Counted from the first letter of the stretch, positions 1 through 9,417 are shown. The stretch: DNA of 64,000 bases from Geminisphaera colitermitum TAV2 (GCF_000171235.2 NZ_ABEA03000005.1:23167-87166); one strand, 5' to 3'. The notes: a model not told the origin generated them from the sequence alone. Made by a program: numbers and translations.

Positions 1-1699
1 GAACGGCGACAGAGCCGAGCCGACGCAAGCGTTGATCCTGGAACAAGGAAAACGGTTCAAGAGTGTCGCCTTTACCCTCGCCTTCGAGATAGTCGATCGG
101 GTCGGTGCCGGCTGGGAAATCATGTTTCAGGATTACGCGGGTGCATTCGCCGCGCGTGCCGATGATGTATCCATAACGCGCCTGTTCGCTGAGAACGACG
201 GCGGCCCATTTCTGGCCTTTTTCTCCAGTCATCCCGCGCGTGTTCCAGAAAACGGAATGAACGCCTGCAAGCCGGTGTTGCGGCACGCTGCCATAGGGCC
301 GGTAACGCACCTCGAAACGGCTGTCCTCTGCCGTGCACACATCAATCAGATTGGCTTGACTGAAATGCGCATGGTGGTCGCTCCCCGCCCCGCCCGTTTT
401 GTAGTAGCCCGTCGCGCCCGTGGCACGGCCCGTTTCGGCGTCAAGACAATCGTGTATCACATTTCCCGATGCTCCCATGCCAGTGATCTGGAATCCATGG
501 CGGGCGTAACGCGCCTCGCTGCGCTGGATGAGACATTCGGCGGCGTCGAACAGTTGATAGAGATAGCCGTTTCCACCGCCACCGCCATATTGGGGACGTC
601 GGAGCGAACAATTTTCCACAGTCACGCGAGTTGACTCACGAATACGTATGCCACAACTGAGCAAATGAGCGGTGGAGGTATTTCCTTCCGGCTGAAAACT
701 AGAAACCCTCCGCACCCAACAGTCCTCGGCGCGTTCGACCGTGATGAACCATGCGTCGGTGATTTCATAACCCGGCATCCCTTTCACCGGGCTGTCCCCC
801 TCCTGCCACCGGGTGCCCGGGTGCTGGATGTTGCCAACCGAAAAATCCTCTAGCCCCACTTCGGAAAGCGGGGCGCTGGCAAGCAAAACGACGCGTGCCT
901 TGTCCCTCAATTTCAACGAATAGCGGATTGGAGCGCTGACCGTCAGGATGCCCGCGGATATATCCACTTTTTTAACGGTCCGTCGATAGACCAGTCCGCG
1001 GAGCGTTCTGGCTCCCGCATGTCCTTCCCACGCGGTTTCCTTGTGTTCGCGTATCCACTCTTCGGTAATGTCGTTGCGGACGATGACCGTGTCGCTTGGC
1101 TTGAATCGGCGGGCGTCGCTCACGGGAATTTTTGTGGTTGAGTTCAGAAGATCACGCGAGAGTGGCGTCTGAAATGAGCCAGCTTGCCAGAGATCACCGT
1201 CTCCGGGATTGCGAACGCGAATGACCGTCTTGTATCTCATTAGCGAATACGTAGTGTTGAGCAAAAAAGTATGTTCGCTTCCCGCGCCACGCAGGACGAC
1301 TTTCGGTTTGTCGATCAACAGTGCTTCGTTTTTTTCGGAGGGGACGGAGAGGCGGAAGGTTCCGGCCGGGAGAAAAACCACGCCGCCGCCCGCCTTGCCC
1401 GCGGCGTTAATGGCGGACTGGATTGCGGTGGTGGCATCGATCGCGCCTGTCGGGTCGGCGGAGTAAGGAGCAGCGGTCACGTCGAAAACCGGTCCCTTCA
1501 CGTCGGGAATCGCGGCCTCGCCTGAATGATAACCGGCGTAGGAAAAGTCCTGGAGCACCTTGTCCGTATCGAGATTGGCCGCCTCCGGTTTATTTCCGTT
1601 TTCCGGATACAATTCGGAACGCCATTTTCCGTCACCGGCTGCAAGCAGCGTCGAGGAAATGAACAACGGCAGAAGGAATTGGCGGATTGTTTTATTCAT
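1..1699 (-). CDS. Pectate-lyase-like parallel beta-helix protein, 3' end beyond window
   Basis: Partial secreted protein, about 566 residues visible; the frame stays open from ATG at 1699 to the window edge, so the stop lies before base 1. The N-terminus (MNKTIRQFLLPLFISSTLLA) is a signal peptide. Next come the features of a pectate_lyase_3-type beta-helix start: DATTAIQSAINAAG and GGGVVFLPAGTFRL at about residues 80-110, then long Gly/His-rich stretches. It is clearly homologous along its length to the N-terminal half of the gene at 2366-6703 (shared KWRSELYPE, VLQDFSYAGYHSGE, SEVGLEDFSVGNIQH). It is probably the last visible member of a three-gene minus-strand operon. Family knowledge suggests binding or cleavage of a cell-wall polysaccharide; the exact substrate cannot be read. 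The missing C-terminus may carry further domains, as in the paralogue. Confidence 0.85.
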   Translation of the reverse strand, partial: MNKTIRQFLLPLFISSTLLAAGDGKWRSELYPENGNKPEAANLDTDKVLQDFSYAGYHSGEAAIPDVKGPVFDVTAAPYSADPTGAIDATTAIQSAINAAGKAGGGVVFLPAGTFRLSVPSEKNEALLIDKPKVVLRGAGSEHTFLLNTTYSLMRYKTVIRVRNPGDGDLWQAGSFQTPLSRDLLNSTTKIPVSDARRFKPSDTVIVRNDITEEWIREHKETAWEGHAGARTLRGLVYRRTVKKVDISAGILTVSAPIRYSLKLRDKARVVLLASAPLSEVGLEDFSVGNIQHPGTRWQEGDSPVKGMPGYEITDAWFITVERAEDCWVRRVSSFQPEGNTSTAHLLSCGIRIRESTRVTVENCSLRRPQYGGGGGNGYLYQLFDAAECLIQRSEARYARHGFQITGMGASGNVIHDCLDAETGRATGATGYYKTGGAGSDHHAHFSQANLIDVCTAEDSRFEVRYRPYGSVPQHRLAGVHSVFWNTRGMTGEKGQKWAAVVLSEQARYGYIIGTRGECTRVILKHDFPAGTDPIDYLEGEGKGDTLEPFSLFQDQRLRRLGSVAV

Positions 1700-1724
1700 T
1701 GGATTGGACGACAGGGGGAGGAGG

Positions 1725-2330
1725 CTATGGGTGACGGCGGCGAATGAAGGCAAATGTCAGCGCGATTGCCGCTGCTAAAAATACAGATGTCGCCGGCTCG
1801 GGAACCGCACCGGCCACGGTGATCGTAACGCTCGCATGTTGGCCAAGCTCATGCGCAGTGAAATTGTTGCTCACCCATCCGTCACCAGGCTGGCTGTATG
1901 TCTGAAGAACGTAAGATCCCACGGCGGAAGCATCGGCAAGAAAACTGTATCGGCCAATTAACCACATGCCATTACCGATCGCCGCCGAATAGTCCTCAAG
2001 CGCGGCGCCCAAGGGCGACGAGTTTACCGGATTAAGGAGACTTGAAGGCGGTAGCACGGGTGTTCCTAAAAAGGTGAACGGGCTTCCAGTGATGTCGCGC
2101 CCGATAAGGCTGAACTTTCCTGATGCGTTCGCATCCTTCCAAAAGAAGTCAAATGCGTTGAGCGGCTCATTGTTGGTGACTTCGACGCGTAAGGTTACGG
2201 AGAACGTATCGCCAGGGTTGATGGTGATGTTGGTTTCGTCGGTGACGAAGTTGACGGCGGCTTGCGCGGTCAACGCGGAGAGCAGGAGGAGCAGAAGCAA
2301 CAGGACGGGTTTGCTTAGTGGTTTTTTCAT
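1725..2330 (-). CDS. PEP-CTERM sorting domain protein
   Basis: 201-residue exported protein. It has a Lys-start hydrophobic signal peptide (poly-Leu core ending LTAQAA) and a C-terminal PEP-CTERM tripartite signal: VPEPATS, a hydrophobic helix (VFLAAAIALTFAF) and a basic tail IRRRHP. In the known family this tail directs sorting by an exosortase, often linked to exopolysaccharide. The central part (about residues 25-170) looks like a beta-sandwich resembling cohesin-like or extracellular binding modules, with TLRVEVTNNEPLNAFDFFWK; this is suggestive only. It sits 35 bp after the large dockerin-bearing protein (stop at 2366) and 25 bp before the next start, so the three genes are probably co-transcribed. 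The dockerin next door makes a cohesin-like role tempting but unproven. Confidence 0.85.
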   Translation of the reverse strand: MKKPLSKPVLLLLLLLLSALTAQAAVNFVTDETNITINPGDTFSVTLRVEVTNNEPLNAFDFFWKDANASGKFSLIGRDITGSPFTFLGTPVLPPSSLLNPVNSSPLGAALEDYSAAIGNGMWLIGRYSFLADASAVGSYVLQTYSQPGDGWVSNNFTAHELGQHASVTITVAGAVPEPATSVFLAAAIALTFAFIRRRHP

Positions 2331-2365
2331 GGGAGGACGGAGGAGGAGGTTTTTGAAGATTTTGT

Positions 2366-5300
2366 TCAGAAGGCGCGGAGTTGCGGGAGATAGAACCAGA
2401 TTTCGCCGTTGATGGGTTCGTCCGCGCTGCGACCGGCGATTTGAATCAATTGCAGAACACGAGTGGCGTCCTCCGGCAACGTGCCGAGGGCGGGATGCAA
2501 CACGCCGCGAACGCCGAAATCGGGGAAATATTCGCGATTGGCCGAACCGCCGTCACCGCCGTCGCTGGCGGTGGGCGCGCCGGCTTCGTCGCTCTTGACT
2601 GGGAACCATCCACTCTTGCTGTTGGTAATCATGGACACGGCGGCGATACCGGTCAAACCGGGTCGCACTTCATAGCCGACCACGCTGTCAACTTTGCTCG
2701 TTCCGGGAACGAAGCCGTGAAGCGAAACGGGGCCGTTGAATTGCACAACAACGCCGCTTGTTCCAGTCACGTTGTTAAAAATGACTTTGCGCACGGCCAC
2801 ACCGTCAATCACCTCGTCGCCGATGCTGGCGCCGGCAGGCAACGCTGGCAGTGTCCAGCCCGACCAATCGTTCGGATTGTAGAGCGCGTTCGGGCGCTCG
2901 AAGAGTTGCGTGTAGTTTTGGAAACTATGGCGGGTCGCGCTGAAAATCGCCTTTGCCATCGCCGCCGCGCCGCGAGGCGTGGGGTGCACGTTGTCAGTTT
3001 TCAAGTAACCCTCGCGCGTGACAAAACCGCGCGGTTCCGTCGTCATAGCATCCCAAATATTGGCGACCCAAACGCCGTTCGCGGGATCGTGTTTGGTGTC
3101 GATGTAATCGCGGATGGCAAGGTGGTCGGCAAGTTTCGCGCCTTTGACGGCGGGGTCACTGTCGCCGACGTAAGTTTGAAACGGATATTCGTTGAGAAGG
3201 ATGAGTGCTTTGCCCGCCGTTTGGTGCGCGGCGATAATGGTGTTGATGTTCGTTTTCCCCTTCGCAACGGAGATGCCCATATTGCGGTCGTTGGCGCTGA
3301 TGAGAACGATGCTGCCGACGGTCGGTTTGTTCACCAAGGGCGTGAGGTAGGTGGCGACAAATTGATCCGAACTGATGCCGCCTTTTGAAGAGAGGTTGTC
3401 TTTTTTGATGGTAATCGCGCCTTGCAAAAGTTGCTCGGCCCATATCTGCGGATAACGGCTGTCGCGTGTGCCGGAATTGTAGGCGACCGAACGACTGTCA
3501 CCGCCAACTCCCCAATCTCCAACGGGCAAACGCGGGATTCCAAGACTTAGAACGCTGCGTTCTCGATTAACATCCGCCATGTTTATAGTGCCGTCACAAG
3601 TCACATCAAAATGGAATCCGGAAGCATCCACGGAAGTGCCCAAACGACTGCGCGACAAATTGACGTCAACCATGTTTATGTTGCCATCGCCGTTCAAATC
3701 GCCCGGCAAAATGCCCGCCGTAAGCGAGACCGCGTCGAGCATTCCGCCGTCTTCGGCGATGATGTTTTGCAGTTGGATTTTCAGCACTTGCGCATTGGCG
3801 ACACCCGTAACGGTGACGACGGCCTGATAGTCCACGATTTCCACGGGCAACTCGACTTCACCCTCACCGATGACAACCTCCGCCGCACCGACGGACGCAA
3901 CTGCTTTGTCGAACTCGACAACAAACGTCAGCTCGTCGCCGAAGCGGCATTCGACAGATGGCGGTTCGAGTGGCTCGTCAAAATCGTCGACCCAAAACTG
4001 AACCGGGATGCCGAATGTTCCCGCGCTTCCGTGGGCGCGTATGGAAAGCGCCTCGACCGGTTGCGGCGGCAATGCCGACCCCGGCTCCTCCGGGATTTCA
4101 GGTTCGCCCGGAGTTTCAGGATCCTCCGTCTCGTCATCGCCGACGCCGGAGAGGGGGGGGATGACGGCTTCGTCGGTCAGCGAAAAATTATCCAACAAAA
4201 TTTCGCCGACAAAATCACTTGTTGCGCTGCCGTTGGCGGGATTGCGCGTGATGTTAAAGTTGTTGATGGTGACCGGCGCAGTTTCGTTCGTCCAGTCGCT
4301 GCCCTTGCCGCCGCTGCCGGCGACCCCCGAGGCGATTTTAGTGTTGTCAAGCCAGACATCCATTGTGCCCGTGGCGACGCTGCCGCCATTGTAAACGAGC
4401 GTTTCGGCGGAGCTGTTAAAAACGATTCGTAAGGTATGCTTTTGGTTTTGTGAAAACTCGCCGAGCGTGGCCGACGTGTCGGGCACGTTGTTTGTTCCCG
4501 TGACGCGCCGCACGCCACCCTGTCCGATGCAAAGCGCGAAGACGGTGTTGCCATTCGCCGCCCAGCCGTTGCCGAGCCGCAACATCCAACCTATGCCCTG
4601 CGCAGCGGCGTTTTCCGGCTCGTAAAAATCGAACGCCAACATGCCGCTATCACTCTCGCCGCCGAGAGCGTTGGATGCCGTTGAAAGAAGAAAATTGTAA
4701 TTCCCGTAACTCGCCGTGCCGTTCGCGTTGCTGGTGTCGGCGACGCGCAAATACCGGTTTTCCGTTCCGCTGCCGAAATGGTTTCCCGAGTCGGTGACGA
4801 TGCGCGAAAACAATGTGTTGCCGTCGTCGGTTGTTTGCGGCGCGGTTTGCGGCGACCAGCCGTTTAGCGTGTAGGAAAGCGGCAGGGCGGAGCCGCTCGT
4901 GTAATCATTAAAATCGTTTGAAAAATTTGTGTTTCCCTGCGAGCTGAGCCGCCGCGCGCGCTGGTCGAGGAAGAGCGAAAACGGTTGCAACGTATCGCCC
5001 AGGCCCTGGCCCTCGAAGTGATCCTCCGGCGTGGTGAGCACATTGACTTCGGGATGGCTTCTGCGCTGCAAATTTGGACGGGGGCCGCGCGACCCGATGG
5101 CGTATCCGAAACGCGCCTGCTCGCTGAGCACGACGGGCTGCCACGACGGCCAATCTGTGTCGTTGGTGGCGGTGCCTTCGAGGTTCCAGAAAATGGAATG
5201 AATCGCACTGAGACCGTGCGAAATGCTGCCGGAGGGTCCGCGGAAACGAGCCTCAAAACGGCTGTTCAAGGTTGTGCAAACATCAATCAAATTGGCCTGG

Positions 5301-6703
5301 CTGAGATGCGCGTGAAAATCGCTTGCCAAGCCGCCCGTCGCGTAACCGCCCGCCGGAGCGTTCGGTCCGCCCGTGGCGTGACCCGTCAGCGCGTCGAAAC
5401 AATTATGAATCACATTTCCCGCCGCGCCGATTCCTGTGATTTGAAACCCGTGTCGCGCGAAACGCGCTTCGCAATGCTGGATGAGACTTTCGCCAGTGTT
5501 GTAGAGTTGAAACATGTAACCGTTGCCACCGCCGCCGCCGTATTCGGGACGTCCGAAAGCGCAGCGTTCAATCGTCACGTGCGTCGAATCCTCTGCCGAA
5601 ATACCACCGCTCAAAATGTGCGCGGTGGTGGTGTTTCCCGACGGTTGATAGCTCGAAATCCGCCGTGCCCAGCAATCGCGCACACGCTCGAATTTGATGA
5701 AAAAACAACCCGTCACATCGTAACCCATCGTGCCTGATTTGCTCGTGTCGTTTTCGTCCCAGGTGGTGCCGATGTGCTGGATGTTGCCGACGGAAAAATC
5801 TTCGAGGCCGACTTCGGAGAGCGGAGCGGCGGTGAGACGGACGACGCGGGCATTGTCGCGCAATTTCAGCGAATAACGCACGGGCGCGTCCACGGTGAGC
5901 GTGTTATTGGCGGCGTCCACGGCGAGCACGGTGCGGCGGTAACGCAAACCGCGCAGGCCGTTGGGCGAGGAACTGCGGGCTTCCTCATTTTGCCAGTCGT
6001 TGGGGCCGAATTTGGCGGCGTTTTCAGTGTAATCGGAGCGGGATTTCCAATCGGTGCCGTGTTCCGTCACCCAGGCCTCCGTGATGTCGTTGCGAACGAC
6101 GACAGTGTCGCCAACCGCGAACGCGGAGGTGTCCGTGACGGGGATGGTTTTGGTCGAATGCAACAAATCTTGCGAAAGCGGCGCGTAGGCGTTTCCCACG
6201 GCGAGCGGCGCGCTATTGAAGGAGCCTTTGACGCGAATGACGTGTTTGTAACGCATCGAGGTCGAGGCGTGCAGGAGGAAGGTTTGGCCGCGACCCGCGC
6301 CGCGCAAGACGACGTTCGGTTTGTCCATCAACAATGCCTCGTTTTTGTCGCCTGCCGTGGAGAGCCGGTAAGTGCCGACAGGAAGAAAGACTACGCCGCC
6401 TCCCGCGTTACCCGCAGCGTTGATGGCGGTCTGAATCGCGGCGGTGGCGTCGGTCGCTCCGGACGAGTCGGCATTATAAGGCGCGGCAGTGACGTCATAC
6501 ACCGGGCCGGTGATGTTCGGGATCGTCGCCTCGCCCACGTGGTAGCCGGCATAGGACAAATCTTGAAGAACCTTGCCGGTGTCGAGATTGGCGGACTCCG
6601 GATAGTAGCCGATTTCCGGATACAGTTCCGAGCGCCACGAGGCGGCCGAGAGTGTGGCGGCGGAAAGCACGGAGAGAAGAACGAGGCGGAATGAGAGGTG
6701 CAT
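2366..6703 (-). CDS. Multidomain secreted protein: pectate-lyase-like, LamG-like, dockerin, SGNH hydrolase
   Basis: 1445 residues from ATG 6703, chosen because a signal peptide follows at once (MHLSFRLVLLSVLSAATLSA); the frame also opens upstream to 6787 without a signal. Domains in order: pectate_lyase_3-like beta-helix (about 40-570, with ATDATAAIQTAINAAG and GGGVVFLPVGTYRL); LamG/concanavalin-like module (about 595-840, like the protein at 9465); an acidic Pro linker; two dockerin-type repeats near 995-1050 (GDLNGDGNINMVDVN and CDGTINMADVN); and a C-terminal SGNH-like esterase domain (about 1065-1260) with GDSRS, ISANDRN and the block V motif DNVHPTPRG. A final beta-rich tail follows. Such enzymes depolymerise and deacetylate pectin-like polymers. 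Dockerin in the middle of the chain is unusual. It is followed by a PEP-CTERM gene in the same direction. Catalytic assignments are inferred. Confidence 0.85.
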   Translation of the reverse strand: MHLSFRLVLLSVLSAATLSAASWRSELYPEIGYYPESANLDTGKVLQDLSYAGYHVGEATIPNITGPVYDVTAAPYNADSSGATDATAAIQTAINAAGNAGGGVVFLPVGTYRLSTAGDKNEALLMDKPNVVLRGAGRGQTFLLHASTSMRYKHVIRVKGSFNSAPLAVGNAYAPLSQDLLHSTKTIPVTDTSAFAVGDTVVVRNDITEAWVTEHGTDWKSRSDYTENAAKFGPNDWQNEEARSSSPNGLRGLRYRRTVLAVDAANNTLTVDAPVRYSLKLRDNARVVRLTAAPLSEVGLEDFSVGNIQHIGTTWDENDTSKSGTMGYDVTGCFFIKFERVRDCWARRISSYQPSGNTTTAHILSGGISAEDSTHVTIERCAFGRPEYGGGGGNGYMFQLYNTGESLIQHCEARFARHGFQITGIGAAGNVIHNCFDALTGHATGGPNAPAGGYATGGLASDFHAHLSQANLIDVCTTLNSRFEARFRGPSGSISHGLSAIHSIFWNLEGTATNDTDWPSWQPVVLSEQARFGYAIGSRGPRPNLQRRSHPEVNVLTTPEDHFEGQGLGDTLQPFSLFLDQRARRLSSQGNTNFSNDFNDYTSGSALPLSYTLNGWSPQTAPQTTDDGNTLFSRIVTDSGNHFGSGTENRYLRVADTSNANGTASYGNYNFLLSTASNALGGESDSGMLAFDFYEPENAAAQGIGWMLRLGNGWAANGNTVFALCIGQGGVRRVTGTNNVPDTSATLGEFSQNQKHTLRIVFNSSAETLVYNGGSVATGTMDVWLDNTKIASGVAGSGGKGSDWTNETAPVTINNFNITRNPANGSATSDFVGEILLDNFSLTDEAVIPPLSGVGDDETEDPETPGEPEIPEEPGSALPPQPVEALSIRAHGSAGTFGIPVQFWVDDFDEPLEPPSVECRFGDELTFVVEFDKAVASVGAAEVVIGEGEVELPVEIVDYQAVVTVTGVANAQVLKIQLQNIIAEDGGMLDAVSLTAGILPGDLNGDGNINMVDVNLSRSRLGTSVDASGFHFDVTCDGTINMADVNRERSVLSLGIPRLPVGDWGVGGDSRSVAYNSGTRDSRYPQIWAEQLLQGAITIKKDNLSSKGGISSDQFVATYLTPLVNKPTVGSIVLISANDRNMGISVAKGKTNINTIIAAHQTAGKALILLNEYPFQTYVGDSDPAVKGAKLADHLAIRDYIDTKHDPANGVWVANIWDAMTTEPRGFVTREGYLKTDNVHPTPRGAAAMAKAIFSATRHSFQNYTQLFERPNALYNPNDWSGWTLPALPAGASIGDEVIDGVAVRKVIFNNVTGTSGVVVQFNGPVSLHGFVPGTSKVDSVVGYEVRPGLTGIAAVSMITNSKSGWFPVKSDEAGAPTASDGGDGGSANREYFPDFGVRGVLHPALGTLPEDATRVLQLIQIAGRSADEPINGEIWFYLPQLRAF

Positions 6704-6794
6704 GATCGGAAAAGGGTTAACCGGAGCGGGAGGGGAAATGGATGAACGTCCACGACTGTTTCCGTCCGTGGACAGATTGGCCAACACCGGTTCA

Positions 6795-6836
6795 TTTACA
6801 CACGTGAACGACCGAAGGGATCTTCACCTGTGTAAA
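6795..6836. promoter_or_regulatory. Pair of inverted operator-like sites (TTTACACNNGTGAA)
   Basis: Two copies of a 14-bp motif in opposite orientation: TTTACACACGTGAA at 6795-6808 and TTCACCTGTGTAAA at 6823-6836, whose centres are 28 bp apart. They lie in the divergent spacer between the pectate-lyase/SGNH gene (start 6703) and the fucosidase gene (start 6887), where a sugar-responsive regulator would be expected to act on both. A third copy lies at 8286-8299. The regulator is not identifiable. Confidence 0.5.
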
Positions 6837-6886
6837 CAGGACGCCTGTTGTCACGGGGCCCCTAGCCGCGCGAGCCTCTTCCTCCC

Positions 6887-8302
6887 ATGATCCCGCACAG
6901 CCCGCATAAAAACGCCTCCGACCAAGACCGGCCCGCTCCCGCCAATCCGCACGCATGGTTTCGGGAGGCAACCTATGGACTTTTTATTCACTGGGGCCCG
7001 GCCTCCCGGCATGGACGAGGCGAGCAGATTCTCATGCGTGATCTGCGCGACCAGCGCGAATACGCCCGACAGGCCTGCGCGTGGAATCCTTCCGCATTCG
7101 ATGCCGGGGAATGGGCGCGAATCGCTATGCGCGGCGGGTTTCGTTACGCGGTCTTGGTCACACGTCATCACGACGGTTTTTGTATATGGGATACCGATAC
7201 GACCGATTACTCCAGCGCGAGCCAGGCGGCGGGCCGTGATTTTGTGCGCGAGTATGTCGAGGCGTTCCGCGCCGCCGGCCTGCGTGTGGGGCTTTATTAT
7301 TCGTGGAATGATTTTCGCATCCCGGCGATGTTCGCCGGACCCAAGGACGATCCCGCCGGATGGGCCCGCTTCTGCAACTATACACACGCTCAGGTGCGCG
7401 AATTGATGACCCGCTACGGCAAGATAGACCTGCTCTGGTTTGACGGTGTGTGGCCGGGTTCCGCCGCCGATTGGCGTAGCGCCGAACTCGTCGAGGAAGT
7501 GCGCCGCCTGCAACCCGGCATCCTCATCAACAACCGGCTCGGTTTCGTCGGCGTGGAGGAGGATCAGTATGGCGCGGGCGGCGATTTCGGCACGCCGGAG
7601 CATCACAGCACGGCGCTTCCCGGTCGCCTCTGGGAATCGTGCCAGGTGAGCACATGGCGACTCTGGGGATATTGTCCCGGAGAACGCTGGCGCGCCGCGG
7701 ATGTCCTGCTGGATTCGCTGACCGAAGCGTCCACCCAGGGAGGCAATCTATTACTCAATGTTGGCCCCGACGCCGAGGGCCGGATTCCGGCGGAATTTGT
7801 CGAACGCAGCAACGCCATCGGAGACTGGTTGCGCATCCACGGCGAGGCCGTTTACGGCACGGAGACCGTCGCCGTCGGTGAATGCACACTGTTCGGACGC
7901 CAGACCCGGCGCGGCAATACGCTGTATCTGATCATTCGCTTCTGGCCCGGCTCCACCTTGCGCTTTCAAGGTCTGGCTACGTCGGTTCGTCGCGCAACGT
8001 TGCTGACCACCGGCAGGGAAATAAGCTGTCGGCGGGATGACGGCGGGCGAGGCATCATTTTGGAAGGACTTCCGGAAACGTCACCACATCCCATGTTCCC
8101 GGTCATCCGCTTGGAACTGGACGGCGAACCGCGAACGTTGCCGACATTTCTATCCGGCATGTGGGGTGGCAACCCTGCGCGGCTGCTTGCTTGGGCGCGA
8201 GAACGCGGCGACGGCGTCATGGCCGACGGCTCCCACCGTCCGATTACACAGCCTCTCTCTCGTAGTGATAAAATGATGACACCTGTTCACCCGTGTAAAT
8301 AA
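6887..8302 (+). CDS. Alpha-L-fucosidase, GH29 family
   Basis: 471-residue glycoside hydrolase that removes terminal alpha-L-fucose. The N-terminal GH29 signature is present (AWFREATYGLFIHWGPAS, RYAVLVTRHHDGFCIWDT), and the predicted nucleophile Asp is in LLWFDGVW near residue 185. Further family marks are GVEEDQYGAGGDFGTPE, WESCQ and GGNLLLNVGPDAEGRIP. There is no signal peptide, so it probably acts in the cytoplasm on imported oligosaccharides. Length is normal for a GH29 lacking extra binding modules. It is divergent from the pectate-lyase operon and just upstream of a 2-hydroxyacid dehydrogenase. Its final codons contain an operator-like motif. Substrate is probably plant or mucin fucosylated glycan; the neighbouring pectin-like enzymes favour plant material. 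Confidence 0.9.
   Translation: MIPHSPHKNASDQDRPAPANPHAWFREATYGLFIHWGPASRHGRGEQILMRDLRDQREYARQACAWNPSAFDAGEWARIAMRGGFRYAVLVTRHHDGFCIWDTDTTDYSSASQAAGRDFVREYVEAFRAAGLRVGLYYSWNDFRIPAMFAGPKDDPAGWARFCNYTHAQVRELMTRYGKIDLLWFDGVWPGSAADWRSAELVEEVRRLQPGILINNRLGFVGVEEDQYGAGGDFGTPEHHSTALPGRLWESCQVSTWRLWGYCPGERWRAADVLLDSLTEASTQGGNLLLNVGPDAEGRIPAEFVERSNAIGDWLRIHGEAVYGTETVAVGECTLFGRQTRRGNTLYLIIRFWPGSTLRFQGLATSVRRATLLTTGREISCRRDDGGRGIILEGLPETSPHPMFPVIRLELDGEPRTLPTFLSGMWGGNPARLLAWARERGDGVMADGSHRPITQPLSRSDKMMTPVHPCK
8286..8299. promoter_or_regulatory. Third TTTACACNNGTGAA site, overlapping the fucosidase 3' end
   Basis: TTCACCCGTGTAAA matches the two sites at 6795-6836 at all but the two central positions. It lies inside the last codons of the fucosidase gene and 27 bp before the ATG of the dehydrogenase, so it could control that gene separately. 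Confidence 0.4.
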
Positions 8303-8325
8303 CACACCACTGGCAAGTGCGCATC

Positions 8326-9417
8326 ATGTCGGTGAACAGTCAGGCGATGCTCCAGACCCTTCAGATTGCCTCCACCATTGGAGACGGGATACCGTCGCCA
8401 CGGAGCCGTGCAGGCGCTCAGGTAGTATTCACATTAGCCGACGAGGACCGCCGCCTGTTTTTCCCGGATCACAACGATTGCCTGCCCGTCGAAACCATCT
8501 GGATCAACGCGCCGTGGATGGAGCGTGCGGAGTGGGACGAGTGCCTCGCAGAGCATCGCCCGCGCGTGCTCGTCACCGGATGGAACACGCCCGCGCTGCC
8601 GGAGAGGCACGCCGCGGTGCGAGGAGGCTCGGTTGACTATGTATGCCATGTGACGGGGTCGGTGCGGCAGATCGTAACGCGCGAACTCATCGCCTGCGGT
8701 CTGAAAGTCAGCAACTGGGGAACGCTAGCCGCCCCGCAGGTCGCTGAACATGCGTTGCTGCTGGCGCTGGCGGCGTTGCGCAACCTTGGTGCCTGGCGGG
8801 AATTCATGTGTCGCCCTGCCGATGAACAACATTGGCATAAACATCAACTGGCGACGCGCACGTTGCATGGCAAACGCGTGGCGATTCACGGTTTTGGCAG
8901 CATTGCCCGCGAATTTATCGCACTCCTGCAACCATTCCACGCGCAGGTGACGGCCTTCTCAGAGGGCGTGCCCCCGTCATTCATGCAAAAGCACGGAGCG
9001 TCCCCGGCGGCATCGTTGCGCGAACTGGCCGAGAACGCGGACGTGTTTATTGAATGCGAGGCGTTGACGGAGGCGAACGTAGGAAGCGTCAACGCCGCCG
9101 TGTTGTCCGCGTTGCCGCGCGGAGCCGTATTCGTAAACGTAGGACGCGGAGCCGTCGTGAATGAGACCGCGCTTGTCGAGATGGCCCGTGAATACGGCCT
9201 GCGAGTGGCGGGCGATGTGTTTGCCAGTGAACCCTTGCCGCCCGATTCGCCCATTTTCGCGCTGCCCGGCGCAGTCCTTTCCCCGCACATAGGCGGCCCC
9301 GCGTTCGACACTTATCCGGCCTGTGGCGCGCGTGCACTGGAAAACGTCCGCCGTTACCTCGCCGGTCTTCAACCCGAAGGTCTTATCACCACCGAAATTT
9401 TTGACCGCTCCACCTGA
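8326..9417 (+). CDS. D-isomer-specific 2-hydroxyacid dehydrogenase
   Basis: About 363 residues from ATG 8326 (a GTG at 8317 is possible). It is an NAD-dependent oxidoreductase of the phosphoglycerate/hydroxypyruvate dehydrogenase superfamily. The nucleotide-binding fold has HGFGSIAREFIALLQPF near residue 190. The catalytic set is visible: Arg in VNVGRGAVVNE, Glu in DVFASEPLP and His in SPHIGGPAFDTYP. The N-terminal substrate domain is weakly conserved. It follows the fucosidase by 23 bp, which suggests a role in catabolism of the released sugar or a sugar acid (inference). It is cytoplasmic. An operator-like site immediately upstream suggests co-regulation with the glycan genes. The exact substrate cannot be told. 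Confidence 0.88.
   Translation: MSVNSQAMLQTLQIASTIGDGIPSPRSRAGAQVVFTLADEDRRLFFPDHNDCLPVETIWINAPWMERAEWDECLAEHRPRVLVTGWNTPALPERHAAVRGGSVDYVCHVTGSVRQIVTRELIACGLKVSNWGTLAAPQVAEHALLLALAALRNLGAWREFMCRPADEQHWHKHQLATRTLHGKRVAIHGFGSIAREFIALLQPFHAQVTAFSEGVPPSFMQKHGASPAASLRELAENADVFIECEALTEANVGSVNAAVLSALPRGAVFVNVGRGAVVNETALVEMAREYGLRVAGDVFASEPLPPDSPIFALPGAVLSPHIGGPAFDTYPACGARALENVRRYLAGLQPEGLITTEIFDRST

Noticed and set aside
2349..2366. Repeat of GGGTTTTGAAGATTTTG seen also near 37851 and 42299
   Set aside because: In the two other places it codes for KIFKTLL in unrelated proteins (PurF and ThuA). It is coding coincidence, not a repeat family.
4985..5737. Long plus-strand frame opposite the pectate-lyase gene
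   Set aside because: It mirrors the minus-strand gene and has the same antisense pattern opposite the paralogue at 32-634, so it is a shadow of conserved coding sequence.
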